From Marinobacter sp. EhC06 (GTDB lineage Bacteria > Pseudomonadota > Gammaproteobacteria > Pseudomonadales > Oleiphilaceae): a DNA stretch of 64,000 nt. Location of the stretch: contig NZ_LXYO01000012.1 in the NCBI RefSeq assembly GCF_001650915.1, positions 1-64,000 of the forward strand. Reading direction: 5' to 3'. The number at the start of each line of letters is the position of its first letter. The first letter of the stretch is position 1. This document shows positions 47,443 to 55,038 of the stretch, piece by piece. The position numbers were made by a program, and so were the translations under genes. Below the pieces are notes generated by a model. That model was not told where the DNA came from. It did not search any database and saw only the letters and a list, made by a program, of their open reading frames with translations.

Positions 47443-48336
47443 ATGACCTTTCTTAACAATAACGACGCGCTTCTTGAACACCTCACCACTCTCAAACGCC
47501 AAGCAGAGCAGGTTGGTCGAATCTTACTCAGCAACCCTCTAACTGAAAGCGCGGGTAAACGAATCTTGGAATGCGCTGAACAAGTACTCATCACTCCCCG
47601 CGATCAATTTAAAACTAAGCCGATAACGTTCTACTGCCAACATAGACAATGCCCCATTTGCCAATGGCGACGATCAGATAGGGCTCGAGCCAAAATGCAC
47701 GGGCTCTTTGACGTGAATCCCGGACTTGCCGACGGAAAGTGGCTTTTCCTCACACTTACAGCGAGAAATTGTCAGACGTGGAATCTCCGAGAAACGCTGA
47801 AAAGAAGGGCGAAAGCCTTCAAGCGCTTGACGAGAAGGAAGTTCTGGCGAGAAAACGTACTGGGTGCAATTCGCTATACCGAGGTTGATGTCGGGCAGGA
47901 AGAGCCCGATACAGCGCACCCGCATTTTCATTGCTTATTGCTAGTTAGGCCCTCTATGTTTGAGGGCAAAAACTACTTGTCAGAAGAGCGGTGGCGCGAT
48001 GCGTGGGGCCAGGCACTGCAGGAGGGCTATCTACCAAGACTAGAGGTAAAGCGTTTACAGGGCACTCCAGACCAAATCCGCTCCCAAGTCGTTGCAGTTT
48101 CTGGCTATTCAACGAAAGCACGAGCCGGAGTACCAGACGCTAGATGGCTGATATCCACTACTCAGCAACTTAAAGGGGAGCGACTCATTCAGACATCGGG
48201 AGTATTGAGCGATATTGCGCAGCATCTCAACAGCGAAGACGTAGTCGACGCTGATTGCTCTCCGCCCCTACGGCAAGCGTTGCAGGGACCGACGTTCCGT
48301 TGGGACCATCGAAGTGGATATTATTATTCTGTTTGA
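47443..48336 (+). CDS. HUH-type rolling-circle replication initiator (Rep)
   Basis: A 297-residue Rep_1-type protein. A cysteine cluster (C65, C70, C73) is followed by the Rep motif I FLTLT (102-106), the HUH metal motif HFH within HPHFHCLL (159-166) and the nucleophile region GYSTKA with Y222 and K225. It would nick the element's origin and begin rolling-circle replication of an excised circle. Upstream 47245-47442 is 198 bases with no clear origin; a perfect 13-bp inverted repeat lies just behind the gene at 48380-48414. Family assignment is confident; activity on the island is inference. Confidence 0.88.
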   Translation: MTFLNNNDALLEHLTTLKRQAEQVGRILLSNPLTESAGKRILECAEQVLITPRDQFKTKPITFYCQHRQCPICQWRRSDRARAKMHGLFDVNPGLADGKWLFLTLTARNCQTWNLRETLKRRAKAFKRLTRRKFWRENVLGAIRYTEVDVGQEEPDTAHPHFHCLLLVRPSMFEGKNYLSEERWRDAWGQALQEGYLPRLEVKRLQGTPDQIRSQVVAVSGYSTKARAGVPDARWLISTTQQLKGERLIQTSGVLSDIAQHLNSEDVVDADCSPPLRQALQGPTFRWDHRSGYYYSV

Positions 48337-48379
48337 CCGATTCCCCCGTCTTAATCTGATCGCGGATAAAGTAGTCCAG

Positions 48380-48414
48380 ACCAGTATCTACCATAGACCG
48401 GGGTAGATACTGGT
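48380..48414. repeat. Perfect 13-bp inverted repeat behind rep
   Basis: ACCAGTATCTACC (48380-48392) and GGTAGATACTGGT (48402-48414) are perfect reverse complements with a 9-base loop (atagaccgg). It lies between convergent rep and the HicA-like gene. No T-run follows, so termination is less likely than a nick-site or origin-like hairpin; both are possible. Confidence 0.6.
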
Positions 48415-48448
48415 AGAGCTCAAATCCACTGACTTCAGTTAGGTGCCT

Positions 48449-48652
48449 CTAGCGCCGGCGCTCTATTCTGCTCACAGTGGATAGCATCTCCTGAAGAGAT
48501 CTTCTCTTGCTCGGAGTCGATGGAATCACCACCATTTCCCGCGAATCCGGCGAGAACAATTTTCCATGCTTTCGACCCCGTTTGAATATCCAGCCATCAC
48601 GAACGAGGTGTTTTGTATACAGATTAATGTCCTTATCCGAAGAGAACTTCAT
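48449..48652 (-). CDS. HicA-like small protein coupled to viperin
   Basis: A 67-residue basic protein with the small alpha-beta fold of HicA-type RNases (dsRBD-like). The line INLYTKHLVRDGWIFKRGRK, H29 and FSPDSREMVVIP match HicA spacing, where the histidine in the GSHxxF-like turn is catalytic; here the glycine-serine is RK, so activity is uncertain. Its ATG overlaps the viperin stop (ATGA), so it is translated with viperin. No HicB antitoxin is encoded next to it. It could be a toxin arm, a nucleic-acid sensor, or a small partner of viperin. A tentative family call. Confidence 0.6.
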   Translation of the reverse strand: MKFSSDKDINLYTKHLVRDGWIFKRGRKHGKLFSPDSREMVVIPSTPSKRRSLQEMLSTVSRIERRR

Positions 48653-49572
48653 ACGGTACCTCCGGCTTCATTCGAATACCGAGAGAGAAACCGCTCCGGA
48701 TTAAAGTTCACCTGCTCAAAAGCTTTCTGAACACCAACCTCCAGAATTGGCTGGCTGTACTTATATCCTGCTGAACATGGCGAGTTCTGGAAAAAGCGAC
48801 CCTGAGGATCGATCATGATGTAGGACTCAACCATGTCCTGATTGTCCTCAACAACGGCAATCCGGTGATAACGCCAATGGCGCTCCACGAACGACTGAAA
48901 CTTCTTCTCATTGATGGTCATGGACCGATCTGTAACCGGCAGAGCTCTGAGTATCTTCCACTTATCCGGTTGCAACAGGCTGATCAGATCCGAAAAATCA
49001 TCCTCCCAGTTCACCCGATTTACCACGGTGTTGAGCTTGATCTTGATTGCAGGGTTTCGTTCTCTAATCGCGTCGACAGCACTCTGCAGCTGCCTGAGAT
49101 CCAGAAAATCCCCTTTTGAGTTCAGGCGGCCAATGAGCTGATTACTAAGGGCATCGCCCGAATCGATGCTGATACCAAGGACCTCTAAGCCCGACCCGAT
49201 CCTGCGAGCAATCCGCTCAGTGAGAAGCGACCCATTCGTTATCAGGGAGGCCTTCAGCCCTACCCTACTCGCGAACTTGACGGTCTCTTCGACAACAGAG
49301 GGAAACAATAGAGGTTCTCCTCCCGCGATATTCAACCGCGTATTGGCCCAAGCCATTTTCCAGGCCAAAGGATTCCTCGAATTGATCGGATCGAAGAACT
49401 CCCGAAGCTCCAACAACAGCTGATGTATCTGATATTCTTGGCGGATCAGATCTTTGACATCTTGATCGCGCTGCCAATGCGCGTAGCAATAACGGCACGA
49501 ATAGTTGCAGGCTTCGGTCAGATGCCAGTTGATAACTAGCTGTTTCGGATCGTGAGCACTGTAGTACAGCAT
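48649..49572 (-). CDS. Prokaryotic viperin (radical SAM antiviral protein)
   Basis: A 307-residue radical SAM enzyme with CNYSCRYC (C22, C26, C29) for the 4Fe-4S cluster, GGE (84-86) for SAM, NGSLLTER, and the KLNTVVNRVNWEDD segment (179-192) found in viperin. The central block GISIDSGD and the SYIMIDPQGRF and ILEVGVQKAF ends also match human viperin, by my memory of its sequence. Viperins turn NTPs into 3'-deoxy-3',4'-didehydro-NTPs, which end viral transcripts. The frame is open to 49611 at a TTG, but the ATG at 49572 follows GAGGAGAG, so it is the start. No nucleotide kinase lies next to it. It is coupled to the HicA-like gene. Confidence 0.9.
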   Translation of the reverse strand: MLYYSAHDPKQLVINWHLTEACNYSCRYCYAHWQRDQDVKDLIRQEYQIHQLLLELREFFDPINSRNPLAWKMAWANTRLNIAGGEPLLFPSVVEETVKFASRVGLKASLITNGSLLTERIARRIGSGLEVLGISIDSGDALSNQLIGRLNSKGDFLDLRQLQSAVDAIRERNPAIKIKLNTVVNRVNWEDDFSDLISLLQPDKWKILRALPVTDRSMTINEKKFQSFVERHWRYHRIAVVEDNQDMVESYIMIDPQGRFFQNSPCSAGYKYSQPILEVGVQKAFEQVNFNPERFLSRYSNEAGGTV

Positions 49573-49604
49573 CGTTGACTCTCCTCGGTTTAACGAAATG
49601 AGAG

Positions 49605-49625
49605 CCAACAATAAATTTAGGTTGG
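49605..49625. promoter_or_regulatory. Inverted repeat in the viperin / 673-aa divergent promoter region
   Basis: CCAAC (49605-49609) and GTTGG (49621-49625) face each other across an 11-base AT-rich spacer in the 87-base gap between viperin and the 673-residue gene. It could be an operator serving both directions. The arms are short, so the call is weak. Confidence 0.35.
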
Positions 49626-49659
49626 TTGGGTTAGTGGAAAACGCTTTCCCGCCCCATGG

Positions 49660-51681
49660 ATGGAAGCAGTTTTGAGCAATATTCCCTCGAAAGAGTCAGT
49701 CCTAGCCTTCATTCGAGACGTATTCCAGGCAGGACCAGCCGACAAAAAAAGAAAAGAGTTCGAGCAACTTCGCAGGCAGAGCAACATCCAGCTCAAGACG
49801 ACAGAAGATTATGTAGATGAGATTTTGTCCGCTCTCGGCTTGGATGAAGTTGCTCAGTTACAAGCCCGAGAGCTCTTTTTTCGTTGGTCCGAAGTCAATA
49901 ACTTTCTCGAACGTAACATATGGGTTTCACATTCAATACCCAGACACATCATTTGGCTGATGGCGACACACGTCTACGCTCCAGGCCTTGGCAGGCACCT
50001 TGCGTTCTGGGACTCAGTCCAAAAAACTGATCCCGGAATGTCTGGAGGGCGCTTTTGGTTTCTTCCGTCGGTAATGTCGGAAAGCGATGTGAAACTGACA
50101 ATGCCGGTTACCCAAGTTCTGAATTGGCTTCTAGACTCACTCTCATGTTCGCTGGACGAGCTTGCTCAGGTCCTTTCCAACTCCCTCACCATAACGGGCC
50201 GAGAGAAAGATACGGCCGCAGACTTTAGAGCCATTCGTAAAACGCTACGGAACTGGCATGCCGCGACAAGCACCCCTGGAGTCAACAAAATCCTGGAGCT
50301 CTTTAACAGCAGACTGAATCTTCCCTTCAACGGCACTTTCGATTGGGATGACAACCAGAGCCTAAACGACAACTTTAACAGAGCAAAGGCTTTCGTAAAT
50401 CAAAAGGGTCTGTCAGCCAAAGTGTTGAGTATCGAAACCCCGATTCCTGAGGCAACAGTCAAAGAACTCCTGGAAAACCCACAGCCGGGGACCGCAGAGA
50501 AAGAGTACTTTTGCTACCACCTTACCCGGCGCTATCACACTCCAGACACGCGAACCATCCGCAAACGTCTTCTCTATGCCAGGGCATTTCAAGCCACGTA
50601 TTTTAAGCTTGCAGGAGCCATCGGAGTCCCAAAAGAGGCGCAGAAACTACCCAACCCCTCAATCAACCCTGCGATCCAGGTAGTTTCCATTTTTCAGATT
50701 GCATACAACCTGACAATTGATAGTTGCAGGAAATCCGAGGATGAGCGAAACGAATACGAGCTGTTCATCAAGTCGATAGAAGAACGATATCCTCTGGAAG
50801 CTCACACAACATTTCTGTCGCTGAATAAGCTAAGTGGCAGCCTCCACTCTCTCGCAAATCAATTAAACAAGAGATTAATGTGGTTAGGTCAAGACGATGC
50901 CGTTGAGGATGAGCTACCCATGGGCTGCTCCAAAGAGCAATTCGCTGCACTGTACAAGCGAAAGTCTGAACTTTTGATGTCATGCCAGATAGATCATGAT
51001 GAAAGCCATCGGTTGAATACTGCGACGAAAGATGGCGATTTATATCAAGGTATCAACCGCACTCGAAACTGGCCTGCCCTCAACAGCGTTATTAACTCCA
51101 ACACAATCTCATTGCCCGTGCGGAGGGCCGCAGCATGGAGAATGGTGGATATAGCAAGCACCGACCTGGAACACGCCTACGGACTCGTTGCTTTGTTATC
51201 ACAATTGCTAAATGATCCAGATAAACGAAACCGCCCCACGGATGCTCAAGATCTTGCAGATGCTCTGTTCCGCCGAATCAAGCGAACCTCAACAGAGAAA
51301 AACCTTAGCCCCGTCATACGCCAGCTCGAAGCGAAACATGAACTAGCGAAAAACCACCTAAAAGAGTCAAAAGCGAAATTCGACCAGGCACTTGATGAGC
51401 TGCGTGTTAAAGGCTTCGGAACTTTGCGAGGAGAAGTTGCGAGAGATGCCCTCGCAGTCTTCGCAAGCGGGCTCTATCGGGGTTTCAACTCAGGCGCCTG
51501 TGACCAATACACGCTATCGATTATCAACTACGGCGGGCTTGAAACCCCTGCTCCATGGTACCTGCCTTCTACCGAGGAGCTGGCCAATAAAGCAAAAGAC
51601 TATTTCTGGGAGTGCCTTTATCAGCCCTATGCAGGCGTACCAAGACTCAGTCTCAACGGAGTTCAACCAAGCGATGCATGA
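49660..51681 (+). CDS. Unrecognised 673-residue island protein
   Basis: A large, mostly helical, soluble protein that I do not recognise. The first 100 residues contain a helical segment rich in W and H, FLERNIWVSHSIPRHIIWLM (about 87-106). The middle (about 190-430) is helical with many charged residues, and there are no visible P-loop, zinc or catalytic motifs. The start at 49660 is the second of two nearby ATGs; the first is out of frame. Its stop overlaps the start of the GIY-YIG gene by 8 bases, so the two are coupled. It is likely a defence or sensing component by position only. Confidence 0.7.
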   Translation: MEAVLSNIPSKESVLAFIRDVFQAGPADKKRKEFEQLRRQSNIQLKTTEDYVDEILSALGLDEVAQLQARELFFRWSEVNNFLERNIWVSHSIPRHIIWLMATHVYAPGLGRHLAFWDSVQKTDPGMSGGRFWFLPSVMSESDVKLTMPVTQVLNWLLDSLSCSLDELAQVLSNSLTITGREKDTAADFRAIRKTLRNWHAATSTPGVNKILELFNSRLNLPFNGTFDWDDNQSLNDNFNRAKAFVNQKGLSAKVLSIETPIPEATVKELLENPQPGTAEKEYFCYHLTRRYHTPDTRTIRKRLLYARAFQATYFKLAGAIGVPKEAQKLPNPSINPAIQVVSIFQIAYNLTIDSCRKSEDERNEYELFIKSIEERYPLEAHTTFLSLNKLSGSLHSLANQLNKRLMWLGQDDAVEDELPMGCSKEQFAALYKRKSELLMSCQIDHDESHRLNTATKDGDLYQGINRTRNWPALNSVINSNTISLPVRRAAAWRMVDIASTDLEHAYGLVALLSQLLNDPDKRNRPTDAQDLADALFRRIKRTSTEKNLSPVIRQLEAKHELAKNHLKESKAKFDQALDELRVKGFGTLRGEVARDALAVFASGLYRGFNSGACDQYTLSIINYGGLETPAPWYLPSTEELANKAKDYFWECLYQPYAGVPRLSLNGVQPSDA

Positions 51682-52201
51682 CCTCAGCGACATTACATCG
51701 ATTACAAAAATTTGTTCAGGACGCAAAATCGATTTGCCACATGTCGCCGGTATTTACGCGTTTTGGTGGATTGGTAACAGGGAAACGCTTTTAAACTCTA
51801 ACCGTTCTATTGTTCTTAAAGGTCCCGGAGGGAAAGGCGTCACGGTACGATACGAAAACTGGTGGCCAAAATACTTGAAGTTCCCGTGCCTTTACGTGGG
51901 CAAAACCACAAACATTCGTAGGCGATTTTCACTTCATCTGAAAAGGGGATGCCCAGGACAACTACACAAACCCGAGAGAGAAAACCGAAAAGTTGCCCCG
52001 AACACCACCTCATGCCAGCTTCGTTGGGGCATTGAGCACATCTTTCCCGATGAGAAACACCCACTAAAAATCATTGAATCGTCAGTGGGTTTCTCTTATC
52101 GCACTGATTTTGGAGAGAATGCTGTTGCCGAACGTTTTTTCCAAGAGGACCTTTTAATTGGTACCTGGCGGCCATGGTTCAATATCGACTCAGAGCGATA
52201 G
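51674..52201 (+). CDS. GIY-YIG nuclease-domain protein
   Basis: A 175-residue GIY-YIG-type protein. GIYAF (26-30) and LYVGKT (73-78) give the two parts of the name motif, with the arginines in NIRRRF (80-85), and a catalytic-type glutamate near AERFF (152-156) and N170 in PWFN. The spacing between GIY and YVG is 46 residues, longer than most. The frame is open upstream to 51392 inside the previous gene, but that part is not real; the ATG at 51674 overlaps the 673-residue gene stop by 8 bases. Nuclease activity is inferred from motifs. Confidence 0.75.
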   Translation: MHDLSDITSITKICSGRKIDLPHVAGIYAFWWIGNRETLLNSNRSIVLKGPGGKGVTVRYENWWPKYLKFPCLYVGKTTNIRRRFSLHLKRGCPGQLHKPERENRKVAPNTTSCQLRWGIEHIFPDEKHPLKIIESSVGFSYRTDFGENAVAERFFQEDLLIGTWRPWFNIDSER

Positions 52202-52264
52202 CGAATACGCTACGTCTGTGTCAGTCGGCAAAGCGGCAAGGCTTTTCAAAAGTGGCTACTCACC

Positions 52265-53983
52265 TCAAAAATAGCTCGACTCCTGCAACTGTGTGATGAC
52301 GTCAAAGGCGAGCTGTTCATCCCTATCAAATGCCGTATCGAGCATTTCGGTGTGTCGTGAATCTGGATAAGCTCCGTGTAAACAGGCTAGCTCCTGTACG
52401 AATGGCTCCTCACTACTCATTAAGTCGGAGCCAGGTTTCCACTCTGCAAAATCATTGATTGGAGCCCGATGGCCATCAATCCCATCAAGTCTGAGTCCAT
52501 TTATAACTAGCATCGCCGCGCCTTGACTTTGCACCTCGCCTAATCGTTCAGCATTGCAACTTATTTGGTACCTCCCGGTCCGGAGTACTTGAGCTGCTGC
52601 ATTGACGGCATTCGTTCCCAGATTCAAAACCTCGGTCACATCTCTTGTGGCGATTGCTCTGCTGACCCGAGAGATGAGAAATAACTCTGGGTGCTCGTCC
52701 AGCTTTCCAGCCATTGCTAGCAGCTGGTCGTCCGGCAGAAGGTAAATCAGTCTGCCGGCAAAATAACGAAGCTTTGGGATCGCCCGTTTTCGTCCAAAGC
52801 CACTTGCGGGCACGTGTTCCAAATGGCTATCGAGAGCTTCGGTATAATTACTCCGTGCCAGTAATGCTTGGCGTACCAGGGATGCTACCGAGATTTCCCG
52901 AATCCGCCTTCTTGCCCAGCTATATCGACGAGCCCAGTCGTATGTCCGTTCAACAAAAGATGACTCGGCAACGGCGCTTTCGTAATCCAAGAGGGGGAGG
53001 CGAATTCCATTGTCTGAAAAAGCCCGATGAAGCTCAGCTTTCAGTCCTGGCTTGTAAAGGAGCAGCTTTTTTATATTCGAGACGAGCTCCATCCAAAGAC
53101 CGCTATCTGAACTTGAGAAATCATTCTCTCCTTCTAACCAAGTCGAGGCTGAAACCCTAAAGTCTTTATCCCCGGTATGAAGTTCGAGTTCAAGTTCACC
53201 CAGCAATTCAGAGAGGCGATGCCTTCCATCCGCGGTTCTGCCCTTCGTACCTGCTATTACAACGTCATCCACGTAACGCCAATAGTGACCCGGAAATTCT
53301 GACTCCATCTTTTGGTCGATTTCATCCATTACCAAGTTTGCGACGAAGTGGCTGAAGGCAGGCCCAGTCAAAATCCCCTGCGTCCCCGCACGCTCTGAGA
53401 TCAAACCATGGTCATGGATTATTCTTTCCCCTAGCTCAATCCAACCCGGCTCAAGGCCCGCCAGCTCACTGCGTTTCTTCCATACTTCCTGAGCCCTATC
53501 TATCTTGATTGATGGGTAAAACTTCTTGATATCTGTGTACAAAAGAAAGTCGACGTCATCAGCGTGGCTCGCCGCTGCAATTGATCGATGTCGCTCCCGA
53601 AATCCATTAAAGTATGGCTCGAATATGCCGTCTTCCGAGCCATTTTGAGGAAGGCGATAGCTATACACACAAGACCGGGCTTGAAAGGGAGGTTCCGCAG
53701 CACATCGATTGATCAGAGCAGCTTCGGCGTACATCTCTGTGGGAGAGGGTATATCTATTCGTCTATGAAGAACTTCCCCCTCATCATCCACCTCCTTGAA
53801 ATGCTGGGATCCGAAGTAAGGGGCGTTGCTCCGGGTCCGGACCAAATGCGTCGCTATCTCATTCGCCCACCGATCTCTGCGGGCACACCGGTTATTTAGA
53901 AAATATCGCAGCCCAACATAGGCTAGCGTATCTCTCCGTCGATACTGGTTGATAGCCCGCAGTGCCAGAGTCTGAGCCCTCAT
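52265..53983 (-). CDS. Reverse transcriptase (unknown-group type)
   Basis: A 572-residue group II-related reverse transcriptase without intron maturase or endonuclease parts. The palm motifs are present: motif A YTDIKKFYPSI (149-159, D151), GILTGPAFSHFVANLV (203-218, motif B), motif C YVDD (237-240) and K273 in motif D. The first 80 residues are an N-terminal extension and about 300-572 a helical C-terminal region, as in UG/Abi defence reverse transcriptases. It is the last gene of the mod-res-352aa-RT operon and its ATG overlaps the previous stop (ATGA). No retron-type msr/msd structure was noticed. The class is not certain; a role in anti-phage defence is inferred. Confidence 0.88.
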   Translation of the reverse strand: MRAQTLALRAINQYRRRDTLAYVGLRYFLNNRCARRDRWANEIATHLVRTRSNAPYFGSQHFKEVDDEGEVLHRRIDIPSPTEMYAEAALINRCAAEPPFQARSCVYSYRLPQNGSEDGIFEPYFNGFRERHRSIAAASHADDVDFLLYTDIKKFYPSIKIDRAQEVWKKRSELAGLEPGWIELGERIIHDHGLISERAGTQGILTGPAFSHFVANLVMDEIDQKMESEFPGHYWRYVDDVVIAGTKGRTADGRHRLSELLGELELELHTGDKDFRVSASTWLEGENDFSSSDSGLWMELVSNIKKLLLYKPGLKAELHRAFSDNGIRLPLLDYESAVAESSFVERTYDWARRYSWARRRIREISVASLVRQALLARSNYTEALDSHLEHVPASGFGRKRAIPKLRYFAGRLIYLLPDDQLLAMAGKLDEHPELFLISRVSRAIATRDVTEVLNLGTNAVNAAAQVLRTGRYQISCNAERLGEVQSQGAAMLVINGLRLDGIDGHRAPINDFAEWKPGSDLMSSEEPFVQELACLHGAYPDSRHTEMLDTAFDRDEQLAFDVITQLQESSYF

Positions 53984-55038
53984 TCCGCACCACCTACTTC
54001 CGGCAAATCGAATCGAACAACGGTTAGATTGGAGCGAACGTCATGGTCTTTCAGCGGATGCTTAAACTGACTCGTCGAGGAAGCAAAACCAATATCTTTC
54101 GCGTTCCTGCCATTGCCGAAGACGACTTGGAAATTATCCTTGAACCACTTAGTTACTTTGCCCAAAAAGCCGGATTCACTAGTGACATCGTTTTTTCCTG
54201 GCTCGATCCAAATTGCTGTACTAAAGATTTCGTCGGTGCTGTGCCTGAAAATCTCTTCGAACTGTGGTTTGGCTTTCTTCCAATTACTACTCGAATTTAG
54301 AAAGCCGGAAAAATTGGCCAAAATAACCATTCGGGCAGCTGCGTTTTGAGAGTGGAGGGTCATTTTTCGAACCAAGTTCGTCGTCGAGAATGCATCCAAG
54401 GCATTCCAAGGCACTATGTGAGGCTCAATGGTGATAGCCTGATCTGCCAGATCTTTTTTGACACTCTGCAGCATCGAGTTCGCGTAACCTCTGGAGAACT
54501 CTGAAATCTCTCCAGCAAGGATCACCACTGTCAGAGGGTTCCTCGGAATACGTTCTTGCTTGCGAAGCTCTGCGAGAGTTGTCAGTACTGTGAGAATGGA
54601 CGCCCCTGCACCTGCGGGAATATCAGCGATAAAAACGCGATTACCGGAAAACGTTTGATAAAAAGCGTCAGAGATATCATCTAATTTTCCTTTTGGATCG
54701 AGCATTAGCATCGATACCCTCGCTGACGAACCGGTGAATCGCCACGTCAGATGATCTTTAGATTCCTTCTCAGTCAAACCACCGATTAACTTTTTTGGCG
54801 CAGGTTGTCTGGCCTTATCGAGCAGTCCATGCTTCTTGAGGAGGCCTGTCCATGAAGAAATCAACATGGGAGGCAGGTGAATCATTGAGGATACTGAACA
54901 CCAGAGCTCTTCCGGTATATCGTAGCGCCCAACAAGCCGTCTTTTACCCCGCTTGAACAATTCCATGCGTACTGCCTTACCTATCCGTTTGTATCCATTA
55001 ATATCAAGCAGAAGTAGACTGCTTGGAATGAGCGCCAA
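53980..55038 (-). CDS. Unrecognised 352-residue protein between res and RT
   Basis: I do not recognise a family. The middle (about 145-260) has alternating strands and helices, with DIPAGAGAS (motif I-like glycine loop), a hydrophobic strand LTVVILAGEISEF ending in acidic residues, WNALDAF, and MVILANFSG. Together these look like a Rossmann-type fold, perhaps methyltransferase-like, but no more than that. The start is a TTG at 55038 with AGGG before it, so it overlaps res by 35 bases. The stop overlaps the RT start by 4 bases. This tight packing suggests the two act together. Confidence 0.72.
   Translation of the reverse strand: MALIPSSLLLLDINGYKRIGKAVRMELFKRGKRRLVGRYDIPEELWCSVSSMIHLPPMLISSWTGLLKKHGLLDKARQPAPKKLIGGLTEKESKDHLTWRFTGSSARVSMLMLDPKGKLDDISDAFYQTFSGNRVFIADIPAGAGASILTVLTTLAELRKQERIPRNPLTVVILAGEISEFSRGYANSMLQSVKKDLADQAITIEPHIVPWNALDAFSTTNLVRKMTLHSQNAAARMVILANFSGFLNSSSNWKKAKPQFEEIFRHSTDEIFSTAIWIEPGKNDVTSESGFLGKVTKWFKDNFQVVFGNGRNAKDIGFASSTSQFKHPLKDHDVRSNLTVVRFDLPEVGGAE

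Noticed and set aside
51392..51673. Upstream extension of the GIY-YIG frame
   Set aside because: It lies inside the 673-residue gene in another frame and its translation is unlike the domain; the ATG at 51674 is adequate.
52202..54000. Retron (msr/msd) next to the reverse transcriptase
   Set aside because: The RT is directly coupled to the gene upstream of it and I found no inverted-repeat-bounded RNA with a branching G. The C-terminal region is also long for a retron RT.
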